A stretch of 11,746 nucleotides of DNA from an archaeon (GTDB lineage: Archaea; Aenigmatarchaeota; Aenigmatarchaeia; GW2011-AR5; GCA-2688965), in NCBI GenBank assembly GCA_002688965.1, contig NZEE01000075.1, forward strand, positions 1-11,746, written 5' to 3'. The position numbers and the translations under genes are program-made. The notes under the pieces were generated by a model. The model was not told the DNA's origin. It saw only the letters and a list, made by a program, of their open reading frames with translations, and ran no database searches. Shown in pieces: positions 1 to 6,838 of this stretch; position 1 is the stretch's first letter, and every line of letters begins with the position of its first letter.

Positions 1-2
1 GA

Positions 3-827
3 CAGGATATTGGATTTGAAACAAATGAATTAGCAGAGTGTAAGTGGAGTTCTGGTGATGTTGATTATGAATCTATGGAAAATTCATTTCAATGCAATGA
101 TAATCTTGGTGCTCCTTCAGGAGCTTTTGGTTATTTATGCACTGGGAATTTACCAATTAATTCTTCGCAAAATGATTTTTATATTCGGTGTAAAGACCAG
201 CCATGGCTTGAAAGTGTTGGAAGAGGTGATGAAAGAGTTGCAAATACTGAAAGTTTTATTTATACATTGAAAAAACCTGAAAATCATATTTCTATTGATA
301 AAATTAAGCCAGATTCTGATTTTGAAGTTTCAACAAGAATTAGCACTGTTGTTTTAAAAGTAAAAACAGCAGGTGGGGGAGATTATCATTCATGTGATTA
401 TTCTTTTAGTAGTTATAATAATATGGTTGATTTTAATGATTTTGATTTTGATAATATTCATGAACAGGAATTTACTCAGATGACTTCTGGAAATAAAAGA
501 GTTTATATTGAATGTGAAGATGAAACAGGAGACAAAATTAGGGGTGAGACAAGGTTTAGAGTGGTTTATGATTCTTCTGCTCCGCAAGTTGCAAGGGTTT
601 TTCAAAGAGGAAGAACAATGACAATTATTACAAATGAAAATGCTGACTGCAAATTTTCAACTGATTCAGTGGCAAAATGCAGGTTTAATTTTGATAATGG
701 GGATGCTATGGGTGGGGGGACAGAGCATACTTTTGGTGTAATAAAAGGAAGAAAATATTATATTAAATGCGAAGATGATTTTGGGCGTGTGCCTTCAGGC
801 TGTTCAATAATTGTACGGGCAACTTAA
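3..827 (+). CDS. C-terminal part of a large secreted cysteine-containing repeat protein (5' truncated by window edge)
   Basis: The reading frame is open from the first complete codon at position 3 and ends at TAA 825-827. The first in-frame ATG (75) falls inside a conserved repeat, so the gene starts upstream of the window. The visible 274 residues hold three divergent repeats. Each has an early cysteine near an acidic residue (AECKWSS, HSCDYSF, ADCKFST) and ends in an aromatic strand with Cys-[KE]-[DE] (FYIRCKDQ, VYIECEDE, YYIKCEDD), about 90-110 residues apart. The same pattern forms the C-terminus of the giant protein at 1684-5742, and the two genes share 17 identical bases (187-203 and 5099-5115). 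There are ten cysteines, which suggests disulfides outside the cell. I read the repeats as Ig-like beta-sandwich modules by inference, with no search done. Function is unknown; it is likely a surface protein paralogous to the giant one. Confidence 0.85.
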   Translation, partial: QDIGFETNELAECKWSSGDVDYESMENSFQCNDNLGAPSGAFGYLCTGNLPINSSQNDFYIRCKDQPWLESVGRGDERVANTESFIYTLKKPENHISIDKIKPDSDFEVSTRISTVVLKVKTAGGGDYHSCDYSFSSYNNMVDFNDFDFDNIHEQEFTQMTSGNKRVYIECEDETGDKIRGETRFRVVYDSSAPQVARVFQRGRTMTIITNENADCKFSTDSVAKCRFNFDNGDAMGGGTEHTFGVIKGRKYYIKCEDDFGRVPSGCSIIVRAT

Positions 828-852
828 CTAAAATAACTAAAATATAATAGAA

Positions 853-860
853 TTTATAAA
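853..860 (+). promoter_or_regulatory. TATA box, leaderless promoter of the 882-5742 unit
   Basis: TTTATAAA lies in the 54-base gap after the preceding stop codon, with an A-rich stretch in front that could serve as BRE. Its central A (856) is exactly 26 nt before the ATG at 882. The same element has the same 26-nt spacing at the 6326 gene. In archaea transcription starts about 25-27 nt after the TATA centre, so the mRNA probably begins at or next to the ATG at 882. Confidence 0.7.
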
Positions 861-881
861 TGTTGAATGAGTAGAAAAAAC

Positions 882-1682
882 ATGGATAAAAGAGGAGAAA
901 AGATAAAAAAGAAAAGAGGGCAAGTTACGATTTTTATTATTATAGCAATTTTAATTGTAGTTGGAATTATTGTTTATTTTCTATGGGTTGGGCCAACTTA
1001 TGTTGAAAAAAAAGTTGAAAGATTAAAGGGTTTTGATGGATGTGTGCAGGATGCAATTGATGACGAAATGGAAAATTTAGGTAAGCAAGGCGGTTTTATT
1101 GCTCCTGAGTTTTCTTATTTATATAATGGAGAAAATATTGCTTATTTGTGCTATACTAATTTATATTATAAGCCGTGTATTATGCAGCAACCATTTTTAA
1201 AGCAAAATTTTGAAGCAGAGTTGAAAAGATTAATTGTAGAAAAAGTAAATAATTGTTATGATGGTTCTATTTCAGAATTAAAAGCAAGGGGTTATGAAAT
1301 TAAAAAAGGAGCTGTTAGTTTTGATGTTTCTTTAGAGCCAAGTCAGGCTGTTGTTATAATTAATGCACCTACTTCTGTTTCATCTGCAGCAGGCGGGCAG
1401 AGATTTTCAAAATTTGATGCAAAGATTCCAAGTCCAATTTATAATATGCTTATGATTGCAACTTCAATTTTGCAATATGAAACAAGATTTGGCGACAGTG
1501 ATGTAACAAATTTAATGGTATTTTATCCTGAATTTATTATTGATAAAATTAAGAGGAGCGACGGGACAACTGTTTATATTATAACTGACAAGCAGACAGA
1601 AACTAAATTTCAATTTGCAACTCGGAGTTTTGCATGGCCACCAGGTTATGGAATGGGCTCTGGGCTGGTGGGTGATCAGTAA
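882..1682 (+). CDS. Pilin-like membrane-anchored protein, K-R-G-Q motif, function unknown
   Basis: This is a 266-residue protein with a short, strongly basic N-terminus, then KKKRGQ (G13-Q14), followed at once by a hydrophobic segment of about 20 residues (roughly 16-36). This resembles archaeal class III prepilin signals, where cleavage would fall between G13 and Q14. The remaining ectodomain of about 230 residues has four cysteines and no domain I recognise. An upstream ATG at 867 would add five residues, but it lies only 11 nt after the TATA box centre and would fall outside a leaderless mRNA, so 882 is preferred. The giant gene follows one base after the stop, so the two are co-transcribed and probably translationally linked. 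I recall similar GQVTIF-type N-termini from Woesearchaeota-like genomes but cannot verify this here. A pilin-like or surface-complex role is inferred. Confidence 0.8.
   Translation: MDKRGEKIKKKRGQVTIFIIIAILIVVGIIVYFLWVGPTYVEKKVERLKGFDGCVQDAIDDEMENLGKQGGFIAPEFSYLYNGENIAYLCYTNLYYKPCIMQQPFLKQNFEAELKRLIVEKVNNCYDGSISELKARGYEIKKGAVSFDVSLEPSQAVVIINAPTSVSSAAGGQRFSKFDAKIPSPIYNMLMIATSILQYETRFGDSDVTNLMVFYPEFIIDKIKRSDGTTVYIITDKQTETKFQFATRSFAWPPGYGMGSGLVGDQ
1671..1677 (+). promoter_or_regulatory. Strong Shine-Dalgarno site that sets the start at 1684
   Basis: GGTGATC is fully complementary to the GATCACC of the archaeal 16S rRNA 3' end and lies six bases before ATG 1684. It sits inside the last codons of the preceding gene. 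It decides against the in-frame ATG at 1615, which would add 23 residues overlapping the upstream coding sequence and spoil a clean N-terminal membrane segment. Confidence 0.75.
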
Positions 1683-1683
1683 G

Positions 1684-4600
1684 ATGAAAAATAAAAAAGC
1701 ATTGATGAGCTTAACTCAAATTTTCTTATTAATTGGGATGGCATTTGCTGTGTCTTATATTATTTGGGAGTCAGAAGGAGTGGAAGCAGTTGGGACTTTG
1801 TCTTCGCCTTCGGTGTGTTGTGAGAAAACTCAGGACGGGGCGTGGTGTATTAATACAGATGAAGCAAGCTGTGATACTAGTTTTAAAACAGCTCCGACAA
1901 GTTGTGAAACTACAAGCTACTGCAAATTAGGAACTTGTTATGATTCTTCTGAAGGAATTTGCATGGAAAATACTCCGCAAAGAGTTTGTCAGGAAGCTGG
2001 TGGGGCATGGGATGAGCGGGAAGCAAGTGAAGTTCCTCAGTGCCAGTTAGGATGTTGTATTATTGCTGACCAAGCAGCTTTTGTTCCATTAGTGAGATGT
2101 AAAAGATTAAGTAGTTTTTTTGGTATTGCAAATGATTATAGAAAAGATATAACAAATGAAATTGATTGTATTGCTGAAGCACAAAGCCAGGATACTGGAG
2201 CTTGTGTTTTTGAGCAGGATTTTGAAAGAATATGTAAGTTTACAACAAGAAATGACTGCGGTGCTTCTCAAACAGTAGAAACTGTTAATGGAACTAATAT
2301 AACCTTAAGTACTGAAAAGAAATTTTACAAAGATTATTTATGTTCTGCTGAAGAATTAAGTACAAGTTGTGCAAAGCAGGCATCTACTAATTGTTATCAA
2401 AGCAAAGTTTACTGGTTTGATTCATGCGGGAATAGAGAAAATGTTTATTCTATTGATAAAGATAAGAGCTGGAATAATGGAAAAGTTGTAGAAAATGATA
2501 ATGCTATTTGTCCGAGAAATGATGGTTCTGAAGAAGAGTGTGGTAATTGTGATTATCTTTTAGGGAGTAGGTGTGCTGAGTGGGATGGATTTTTAGGACT
2601 TGGAAAACCAACAGAGAGTGATTATTTTTGTAAAGCAACAAATTGTATTGATAATGATGGAAATGAAAGAAAAAATGGAGAGTCATGGTGTGTTTATGAT
2701 GCAAGTGTTGGGCAGGGAACAGACCCTGTGGGAAGCAGACATTATAAGGAAGTTTGTGTTGACGGCGGGGTGAGGGTTGAAGCATGTACTGATTTTAGAC
2801 AACAAGTTTGCTGGCAAGGTTTTATTGATAATGATGAAGGAAGATTTGAAACAGCTGCGTGTCGTGTTAATAGATGGCAGGATTGTGCTTCTCTTGATGA
2901 TGAAGATGATTGTTTAAATACAGATAGAAGAGATTGTATGTGGCTGAATCCAATAGCTGGTTTAAATTTAGGAGATTCAACAGGTGGTGGTTTTTCTAAT
3001 CCGACAAGGGGAGGGTTTTCAAATCCTGCTGGAACTTCTTCTGGCTCTGGTGGTGGTGAGGGTGGAGGATTTAGTAATCCAACTGGAACAGGCAGTGCAA
3101 TTGCTCCTATAACTGGGAGGGCACTTTTTGGTGGAGGAGGTGATAGTGAGGGTGGGGGTGAAAATTTAGAAACAACAACAAATAGGCCTAGGGGTGTTTG
3201 TGTTCCTGATTTTCCTGTTGGTTTAGAATTTTGGGAAGATGGAGAAGCAAGAAGTCAGTGTGGAAATGCTCAAGCAAGATGTGTTGTTAAATTTGAAGAA
3301 GGTGGTTTTGGCGGGAAAAAATGTGTTGAAAACTGCGAGTGTTTAGAAGAAGATTGGGCTTTGGCTATGAATGGAGTTTGTAAAGGTTTAGGAGATTGTG
3401 GTGGTTATATTAATTATATTGGTAAATATACAGATGATGGTTATGAATGGACTCTTGACGGAAAAGAAAAAGAATTTAGTCCAAATAATGTTAATAAAAT
3501 TGTAAGTGTTGGAAAATCTGGAGGTTCTAAGTCAGGTGGTTTGAATGTCGGGGCAATTGCAGGTGGGTTGGCTGGGGTTGGGATTTTGGCTGGTGCTGGT
3601 GCATTTGGTAAATTACTACCTAGTTCTGGAGTTTCATTAGCACCTAATTTAGTAGGAAAACTTAGTGGAATGGATTCAATGAAGAGTCTTACATCTGCAC
3701 TTGGAATGGAAAAAAACTGGTTAGCTGCAGGGGCATGGAATTCTTTAATGGTTGGCGGGATTATCTGGGTAGGTGCAAAGATGTTTGGAGCAAGTAATGC
3801 TGATGCAATTGGAGCAGCTGCAATGGCAGGTTTATTTGCAGGAGAAGTTGCTGGGCATTTTGCTGCTAAGGCTGGAACTATCGCTGCTGGAAAATCAATT
3901 GCAGCTAATTCTGTTTTGACAGGAGGTAGTTTTACTGGAGGAGGCACCATTACTGCAGGATCAAAAGGTTTAACTCTTTCTTCTGCTAAAGCAGGAGTAG
4001 GAACAGAAATAATAGGTGCTGGTGAAAGTTTTTCACTTCGTCCATCTGCAGGAGCTGCTACTATTACTGAAGGGTCTGCCACACTTGGAGCAGAGGGTAT
4101 TGCTGCGGGAGAGGGTGGGGCAGTAACTCAATCATGGTGGGGGGCGAATGCGCAATTAGTAAATCTTGGGGTAACAATACTTGTTGCAATTTTAGTTTAC
4201 AAAATGTTGGCAAAAGAAGAAAGCTATCAAATTGTTGAATTTAAATGCCTGGCTTGGCAGGCACCAACTGGCGGAAATTCCTGCGAAGATTGTAATCCGG
4301 AAAATAATGACGGACTGCCTTGTTCTGAATATAGATGTAAAAGTTTAGGACAAGCTTGTGAGTTAGTTAACCCTGGCAGTGATAAAGAACAGTGTGTAAA
4401 TATTCATCCAAGAGATACAAATCCTCCGATAATTACTCCTAATAAAAATGAACTGACTTTTGGTTATGATTATACAAATGTAAAACCAAATCCTCCTAAT
4501 GCTGGTTTAGAAATTGTTAATTCAAATTCAACAGATGGATGTGTTAAGGCATTTACTCCGCTGAAATTTGGAGTTGATACAGATGAGCCTGCTCAGTGTA

Positions 4601-5742
4601 GAATTGATACAGAACATAAAGCAACTTTTGATGAAATGAGCAACTGGTTTGGTGGAAGCAATCTTTATCTATACAACCATACTGAACAGCTTGTTTTACC
4701 AGGACCTAATGCATTTAGTAATGGTTCAATTATTTTAGAAAATGGAAATGAAATGAATTTATTTATTAGATGTATGGATAGATTGGGAAATACAAATAAT
4801 GCAGATTATGGTATAAGGTTTTGCATTGATGAAAGCCCGGATAATACTGCACCGCAAATTCAGGCAACTTCAATTAATAACGGCGGGTGTGTTGCTGCTG
4901 ATACAGATACAGCTGATGTTGAGTTTTATGCCAACGAGCCAGTTGAGTGCAGATGGAGTCCAATTGACCAGGATTATGACAGTATGGATAATGACATGGC
5001 ATGCACTACTCAAATTTATCAGTTAAATGCCTTGCAGTTATATACTTGCAGAACTACTCTAACTGGAGTTGCAAGAGATGAAACAAACTTTTATGTAAGG
5101 TGTAAAGACCAGCCAGATAAGCCAGAAAATGAAAGAAATGAAAACAAGCAAAGTTATGAATTTAATTTAAGAGGAAGCACTGAATTGAAAATCAAGAACT
5201 TGCAGCCAAATGGAACAATTTACGGCTCTGTTAATCCTGCACCTGTTGAACTTTATGTTGAAAGTTTATTTGGTTGTGATAATGGAAAAGCAATTTGCTA
5301 TTTTTCTGATACTGGTGCTGAAAATGATTATATAATGTTTTTAGACACTAATACAGACGATGGTGTGCATACTCAGAGATTAGATTTAGGAGATGGCAAC
5401 CATGAATATTTTTACAAGTGTGTTGATTCTGGGGGGAATGCTGCAATTGAAACAATTGAATTTGAATTAGAAATTGATGTTAATGCACCTGTTGTTGCAA
5501 GAATTTATGAAGAAGATGATATGTTAAAGATTGTAACTGTTAGAGACAGTGAGTGTGCTTATAGTTTTGATGACTGCGATTTTTCATTTCAAGAAGGAAC
5601 TGAAATGCCTTATGCTAATTCAACTACTCATGTAACAGAATGGAATGAGGACAAGACCTATTATATTAAGTGTAGGGATGAATTTAAGAACGAAGAAGCT
5701 GATTGTTCTATTGTTGTTAGGCCTACTAGGAATTTTTTGTGA
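1684..5742 (+). CDS. Giant cysteine-rich membrane-anchored surface protein (1352 aa)
   Basis: Domain order by residue. 1-30: basic start and a hydrophobic anchor (IFLLIGMAFAVSYII). About 40-600: cysteine-rich ectodomain with about 43 cysteines, interrupted at 425-473 by a Gly/Ser linker with three GGFSNP repeats. About 619-844: Ala/Gly-rich hydrophobic part with no cysteine and several possible membrane segments, the last ending VAILVYKMLAK. 855-905: a compact cysteine cluster (motifs CEDCNPE, CSEYRCKSLGQACE). About 913-1349: four divergent Ig-like repeats, each with paired cysteines. I count about 66 cysteines by hand. The C-terminal third is paralogous to the gene at 3-827. The start at 1684 follows from the ribosome binding site and leaves a one-base gap to the upstream stop. 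The protein is most likely anchored in the membrane with both cysteine-rich parts outside. The function and family are not recognised; a structural or adhesive role in a surface complex is inferred. Confidence 0.85.
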   Translation: MKNKKALMSLTQIFLLIGMAFAVSYIIWESEGVEAVGTLSSPSVCCEKTQDGAWCINTDEASCDTSFKTAPTSCETTSYCKLGTCYDSSEGICMENTPQRVCQEAGGAWDEREASEVPQCQLGCCIIADQAAFVPLVRCKRLSSFFGIANDYRKDITNEIDCIAEAQSQDTGACVFEQDFERICKFTTRNDCGASQTVETVNGTNITLSTEKKFYKDYLCSAEELSTSCAKQASTNCYQSKVYWFDSCGNRENVYSIDKDKSWNNGKVVENDNAICPRNDGSEEECGNCDYLLGSRCAEWDGFLGLGKPTESDYFCKATNCIDNDGNERKNGESWCVYDASVGQGTDPVGSRHYKEVCVDGGVRVEACTDFRQQVCWQGFIDNDEGRFETAACRVNRWQDCASLDDEDDCLNTDRRDCMWLNPIAGLNLGDSTGGGFSNPTRGGFSNPAGTSSGSGGGEGGGFSNPTGTGSAIAPITGRALFGGGGDSEGGGENLETTTNRPRGVCVPDFPVGLEFWEDGEARSQCGNAQARCVVKFEEGGFGGKKCVENCECLEEDWALAMNGVCKGLGDCGGYINYIGKYTDDGYEWTLDGKEKEFSPNNVNKIVSVGKSGGSKSGGLNVGAIAGGLAGVGILAGAGAFGKLLPSSGVSLAPNLVGKLSGMDSMKSLTSALGMEKNWLAAGAWNSLMVGGIIWVGAKMFGASNADAIGAAAMAGLFAGEVAGHFAAKAGTIAAGKSIAANSVLTGGSFTGGGTITAGSKGLTLSSAKAGVGTEIIGAGESFSLRPSAGAATITEGSATLGAEGIAAGEGGAVTQSWWGANAQLVNLGVTILVAILVYKMLAKEESYQIVEFKCLAWQAPTGGNSCEDCNPENNDGLPCSEYRCKSLGQACELVNPGSDKEQCVNIHPRDTNPPIITPNKNELTFGYDYTNVKPNPPNAGLEIVNSNSTDGCVKAFTPLKFGVDTDEPAQCRIDTEHKATFDEMSNWFGGSNLYLYNHTEQLVLPGPNAFSNGSIILENGNEMNLFIRCMDRLGNTNNADYGIRFCIDESPDNTAPQIQATSINNGGCVAADTDTADVEFYANEPVECRWSPIDQDYDSMDNDMACTTQIYQLNALQLYTCRTTLTGVARDETNFYVRCKDQPDKPENERNENKQSYEFNLRGSTELKIKNLQPNGTIYGSVNPAPVELYVESLFGCDNGKAICYFSDTGAENDYIMFLDTNTDDGVHTQRLDLGDGNHEYFYKCVDSGGNAAIETIEFELEIDVNAPVVARIYEEDDMLKIVTVRDSECAYSFDDCDFSFQEGTEMPYANSTTHVTEWNEDKTYYIKCRDEFKNEEADCSIVVRPTRNFL
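2983..3084 (+). repeat. Gly-rich linker with three GGFSNP repeats inside the giant gene
   Basis: The octapeptides GGGFSNPT (2983-3006), RGGFSNPA (3007-3030) and GGGFSNPT (3061-3084) sit in a Gly/Ser stretch covering residues about 425-473. The DNA copies differ at synonymous sites, so this is an old or selected protein repeat and not a recent DNA duplication. It probably forms a flexible linker between the two cysteine-rich parts of the first ectodomain. Confidence 0.75.
4537..5730 (+). repeat. Four divergent Ig-like protein repeats at the C-terminus of the giant protein
   Basis: Four units of about 80-120 residues each carry a first cysteine (AQCRID, VECRWS, AICYFS, SECAYS) and a later aromatic strand with cysteine (LFIRCMDR, FYVRCKDQ, YFYKCVDS, YYIKCRDE). 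Approximate starts are 4537, 4834, 5191 and 5491. The truncated gene at 3-827 carries units matching the last three in the same order. The spacing suggests one disulfide per beta-sandwich, which is inferred. Confidence 0.65.
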
Positions 5743-5746
5743 TTTT

Positions 5747-5770
5747 TAAATAATTTCCAAAAATTATTTA
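5747..5770. terminator. Perfect 10-bp AT hairpin between convergent genes, likely bidirectional terminator
   Basis: The arms TAAATAATTT (5747-5756) and AAATTATTTA (5761-5770) are perfect reverse complements around a CCAA loop. T-runs precede it on the plus strand (5733-5747), which suits archaeal U-tract termination. The giant gene stops at 5742, and the minus-strand RelE gene has its TAA stop (5764-5766) inside the right arm, so the element can serve both strands. Confidence 0.6.
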
Positions 5771-6015
5771 GAATAAATACTATTTCTTGGACCAAGTTCT
5801 AAAACTAAGATAATTAATTTTTGATTTTGAATATCTAAAATAACTCTATAATCTCCCACTCTTAAAATGTAATAAGATGTTCCAGCTTTTCTTTTGACAA
5901 AATGGTGGGGGCGGATTTTTATTCTTTCAAGAGTTTTTATAATCCTTTCCTGCAAATTGCGGTTCAATTTATAGAATTGTTTTAAGGCGAATTTTGAAAA
6001 ATCTACTGAGAACAT
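5764..6015 (-). CDS. relE: RelE/ParE-family toxin (archaeal RelE type)
   Basis: This 83-residue protein has the size and pattern of archaeal RelE toxins, which are small ribosome-dependent mRNA nucleases held inactive by an antitoxin. Visible hallmarks are the helical N-terminal half with a basic helix (residues about 8-34), the strand RVGDYRVI (52-59), the strand KLIILVLELG (66-75) and the C-terminal PRNSIY (76-81), whose arginine matches a functionally important position in RelE. There are no cysteines. It overlaps the upstream antitoxin gene by 13 bases, so the two are translated together. Its stop lies in the hairpin shared with the giant gene. ParE-like gyrase poisons have the same fold, so the cellular target is not settled by sequence alone. 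Confidence 0.85.
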   Translation of the reverse strand: MFSVDFSKFALKQFYKLNRNLQERIIKTLERIKIRPHHFVKRKAGTSYYILRVGDYRVILDIQNQKLIILVLELGPRNSIYSK

Positions 6016-6233
6016 GACATACCAAGTTCTTTTTTAATTTGTTCTAATGATACAACTCTGCCCTCTGCTATATCTTTTTCAGCTATTGAAATGTTTTTCT
6101 TTGTTTGTTCTGAGAATTCCATTCTATCTTCTATTAAATCCCATAAAATATTTTCATAACTTTCTTTTTCATACATTTTCATTGCTTTTAATGTTCCTAA
6201 AAGTTCTTTGCTAACCTGGATTGTTGTTTCCAT
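6003..6233 (-). CDS. RelB-type antitoxin, ribbon-helix-helix-like
   Basis: This 76-residue protein begins METTIQVSKELL, a short strand followed by helices as in ribbon-helix-helix DNA-binding antitoxins. It ends in an amphipathic acidic tail (AEKDIAEGRVVSLEQIKKEL, residues 51-70) of the kind that wraps a RelE toxin. It lies directly upstream of the toxin gene with a 13-base overlap, the usual antitoxin-first order. Expression is probably autoregulated through the promoter region at 6234-6270. Archaeal annotations often call such proteins RelB or a DUF7557-like family; I cannot choose between these without a search. Confidence 0.8.
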   Translation of the reverse strand: METTIQVSKELLGTLKAMKMYEKESYENILWDLIEDRMEFSEQTKKNISIAEKDIAEGRVVSLEQIKKELGMSCSQ

Positions 6234-6256
6234 ATTTATTATATAACTGGCTATAG

Positions 6257-6264
6257 TTTATAAA
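6257..6264 (-). promoter_or_regulatory. TATA box of the toxin-antitoxin pair
   Basis: TTTATAAA reads identically on both strands. On the minus strand its central A (6261) is 28 nt before the antitoxin ATG at 6233, which fits a leaderless or nearly leaderless mRNA. An imperfect inverted repeat (AACT, six bases, AGTT) lies between TATA and start and could bind the antitoxin, but the symmetry is short. Confidence 0.55.
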
Positions 6265-6296
6265 TCTTCTGATTATTTTATTTTAGATTCTATAAA

Positions 6297-6305
6297 TTTA
6301 TAAAA
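6297..6305 (+). promoter_or_regulatory. TATA box, leaderless promoter of the 6326-11166 operon
   Basis: TTTATAAAA has its central A at 6300, exactly 26 nt before ATG 6326. No Shine-Dalgarno sequence precedes that ATG, as expected for a leaderless mRNA. This is the only clear promoter seen upstream of the six-gene operon. It lies back to back with the toxin-antitoxin promoter in a 92-base gap. Confidence 0.7.
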
Positions 6306-6325
6306 CACCCCCACGTATGTAAATT

Positions 6326-6838
6326 ATGAAGAGGTTGGTAAATTCTAAACGTGCGCAGCATACAGTGGGACTGCCTTTTGGAATAATATTTGCAATCTTT
6401 TTGATTATTGTTTTTATTGTAATTGCATTTATTGCTATTCGGCATTTTTTGGATATTGGGGAATGCAGTTCTGTTGGATTATTTTATGATGAACTGCAGG
6501 GGGAAGTTGATGATGTTTGGGCAACTCAGGAAAGTGATTCTGTTTTTGAAATTGATTTGCCTTCGGGAGTTCAGAAGGTTTGTTTTGGAAATTTAACTGA
6601 TGAAATTACTCAAACAGATGCTGTTTTAAATGATTATGATGAAATTAGTATTTACAAATATCAAGAAGCTAATATTTTTTTAATTCCGCCTGGCGAAGCA
6701 TGTGAGATGCAGTTTACAAAAATTGAACATATTAATATTACAAAAATAACAGAAACAAGAAATCCTTATTGTGTTGATGTTTCTCGTGATTTGGTTTTGA
6801 AAAAAGGATTTTATGATAAATTTGTTGTGGTTGAATGA
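6326..6838 (+). CDS. Pilin-like membrane-anchored protein, K-R-A-Q motif, function unknown
   Basis: The 170-residue protein starts with a basic stretch and SKRAQ (A10-Q11), then a hydrophobic segment (residues about 14-40). A class III-type peptidase could cut between A10 and Q11, although the GLP in between is less typical. The ectodomain has four cysteines and alternates acidic and hydrophobic stretches; no known domain is recognised. It is the first gene of the operon, with a leaderless start, and its TGA overlaps the next gene's ATG (ATGATGA). It resembles the 882, 10110 and 10618 products in layout, so it is probably a subunit of the same surface assembly. That is an inference from architecture and context. 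Confidence 0.8.
   Translation: MKRLVNSKRAQHTVGLPFGIIFAIFLIIVFIVIAFIAIRHFLDIGECSSVGLFYDELQGEVDDVWATQESDSVFEIDLPSGVQKVCFGNLTDEITQTDAVLNDYDEISIYKYQEANIFLIPPGEACEMQFTKIEHINITKITETRNPYCVDVSRDLVLKKGFYDKFVVVE

Noticed and set aside
867..881. ATG 867 as the start of the first pilin-like gene
   Set aside because: It is only 11 nt from the TATA centre, so it would lie upstream of the expected transcription start; ATG 882 matches the 26-nt spacing seen at 6326.
1615..1683. Longer start for the giant protein at ATG 1615
   Set aside because: It overlaps the preceding gene by 68 bases and puts a Trp-rich stretch before the membrane anchor, while ATG 1684 has an ideal ribosome binding site and a typical basic N-terminus.
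3441..4082. Long minus-strand open frame (213 residues) rich in Ala and Pro
   Set aside because: It is the antisense of the Ala/Gly-rich part of the giant gene; GC-rich Ala and Gly codons leave few stops on the opposite strand, and it has no start signals or domain.
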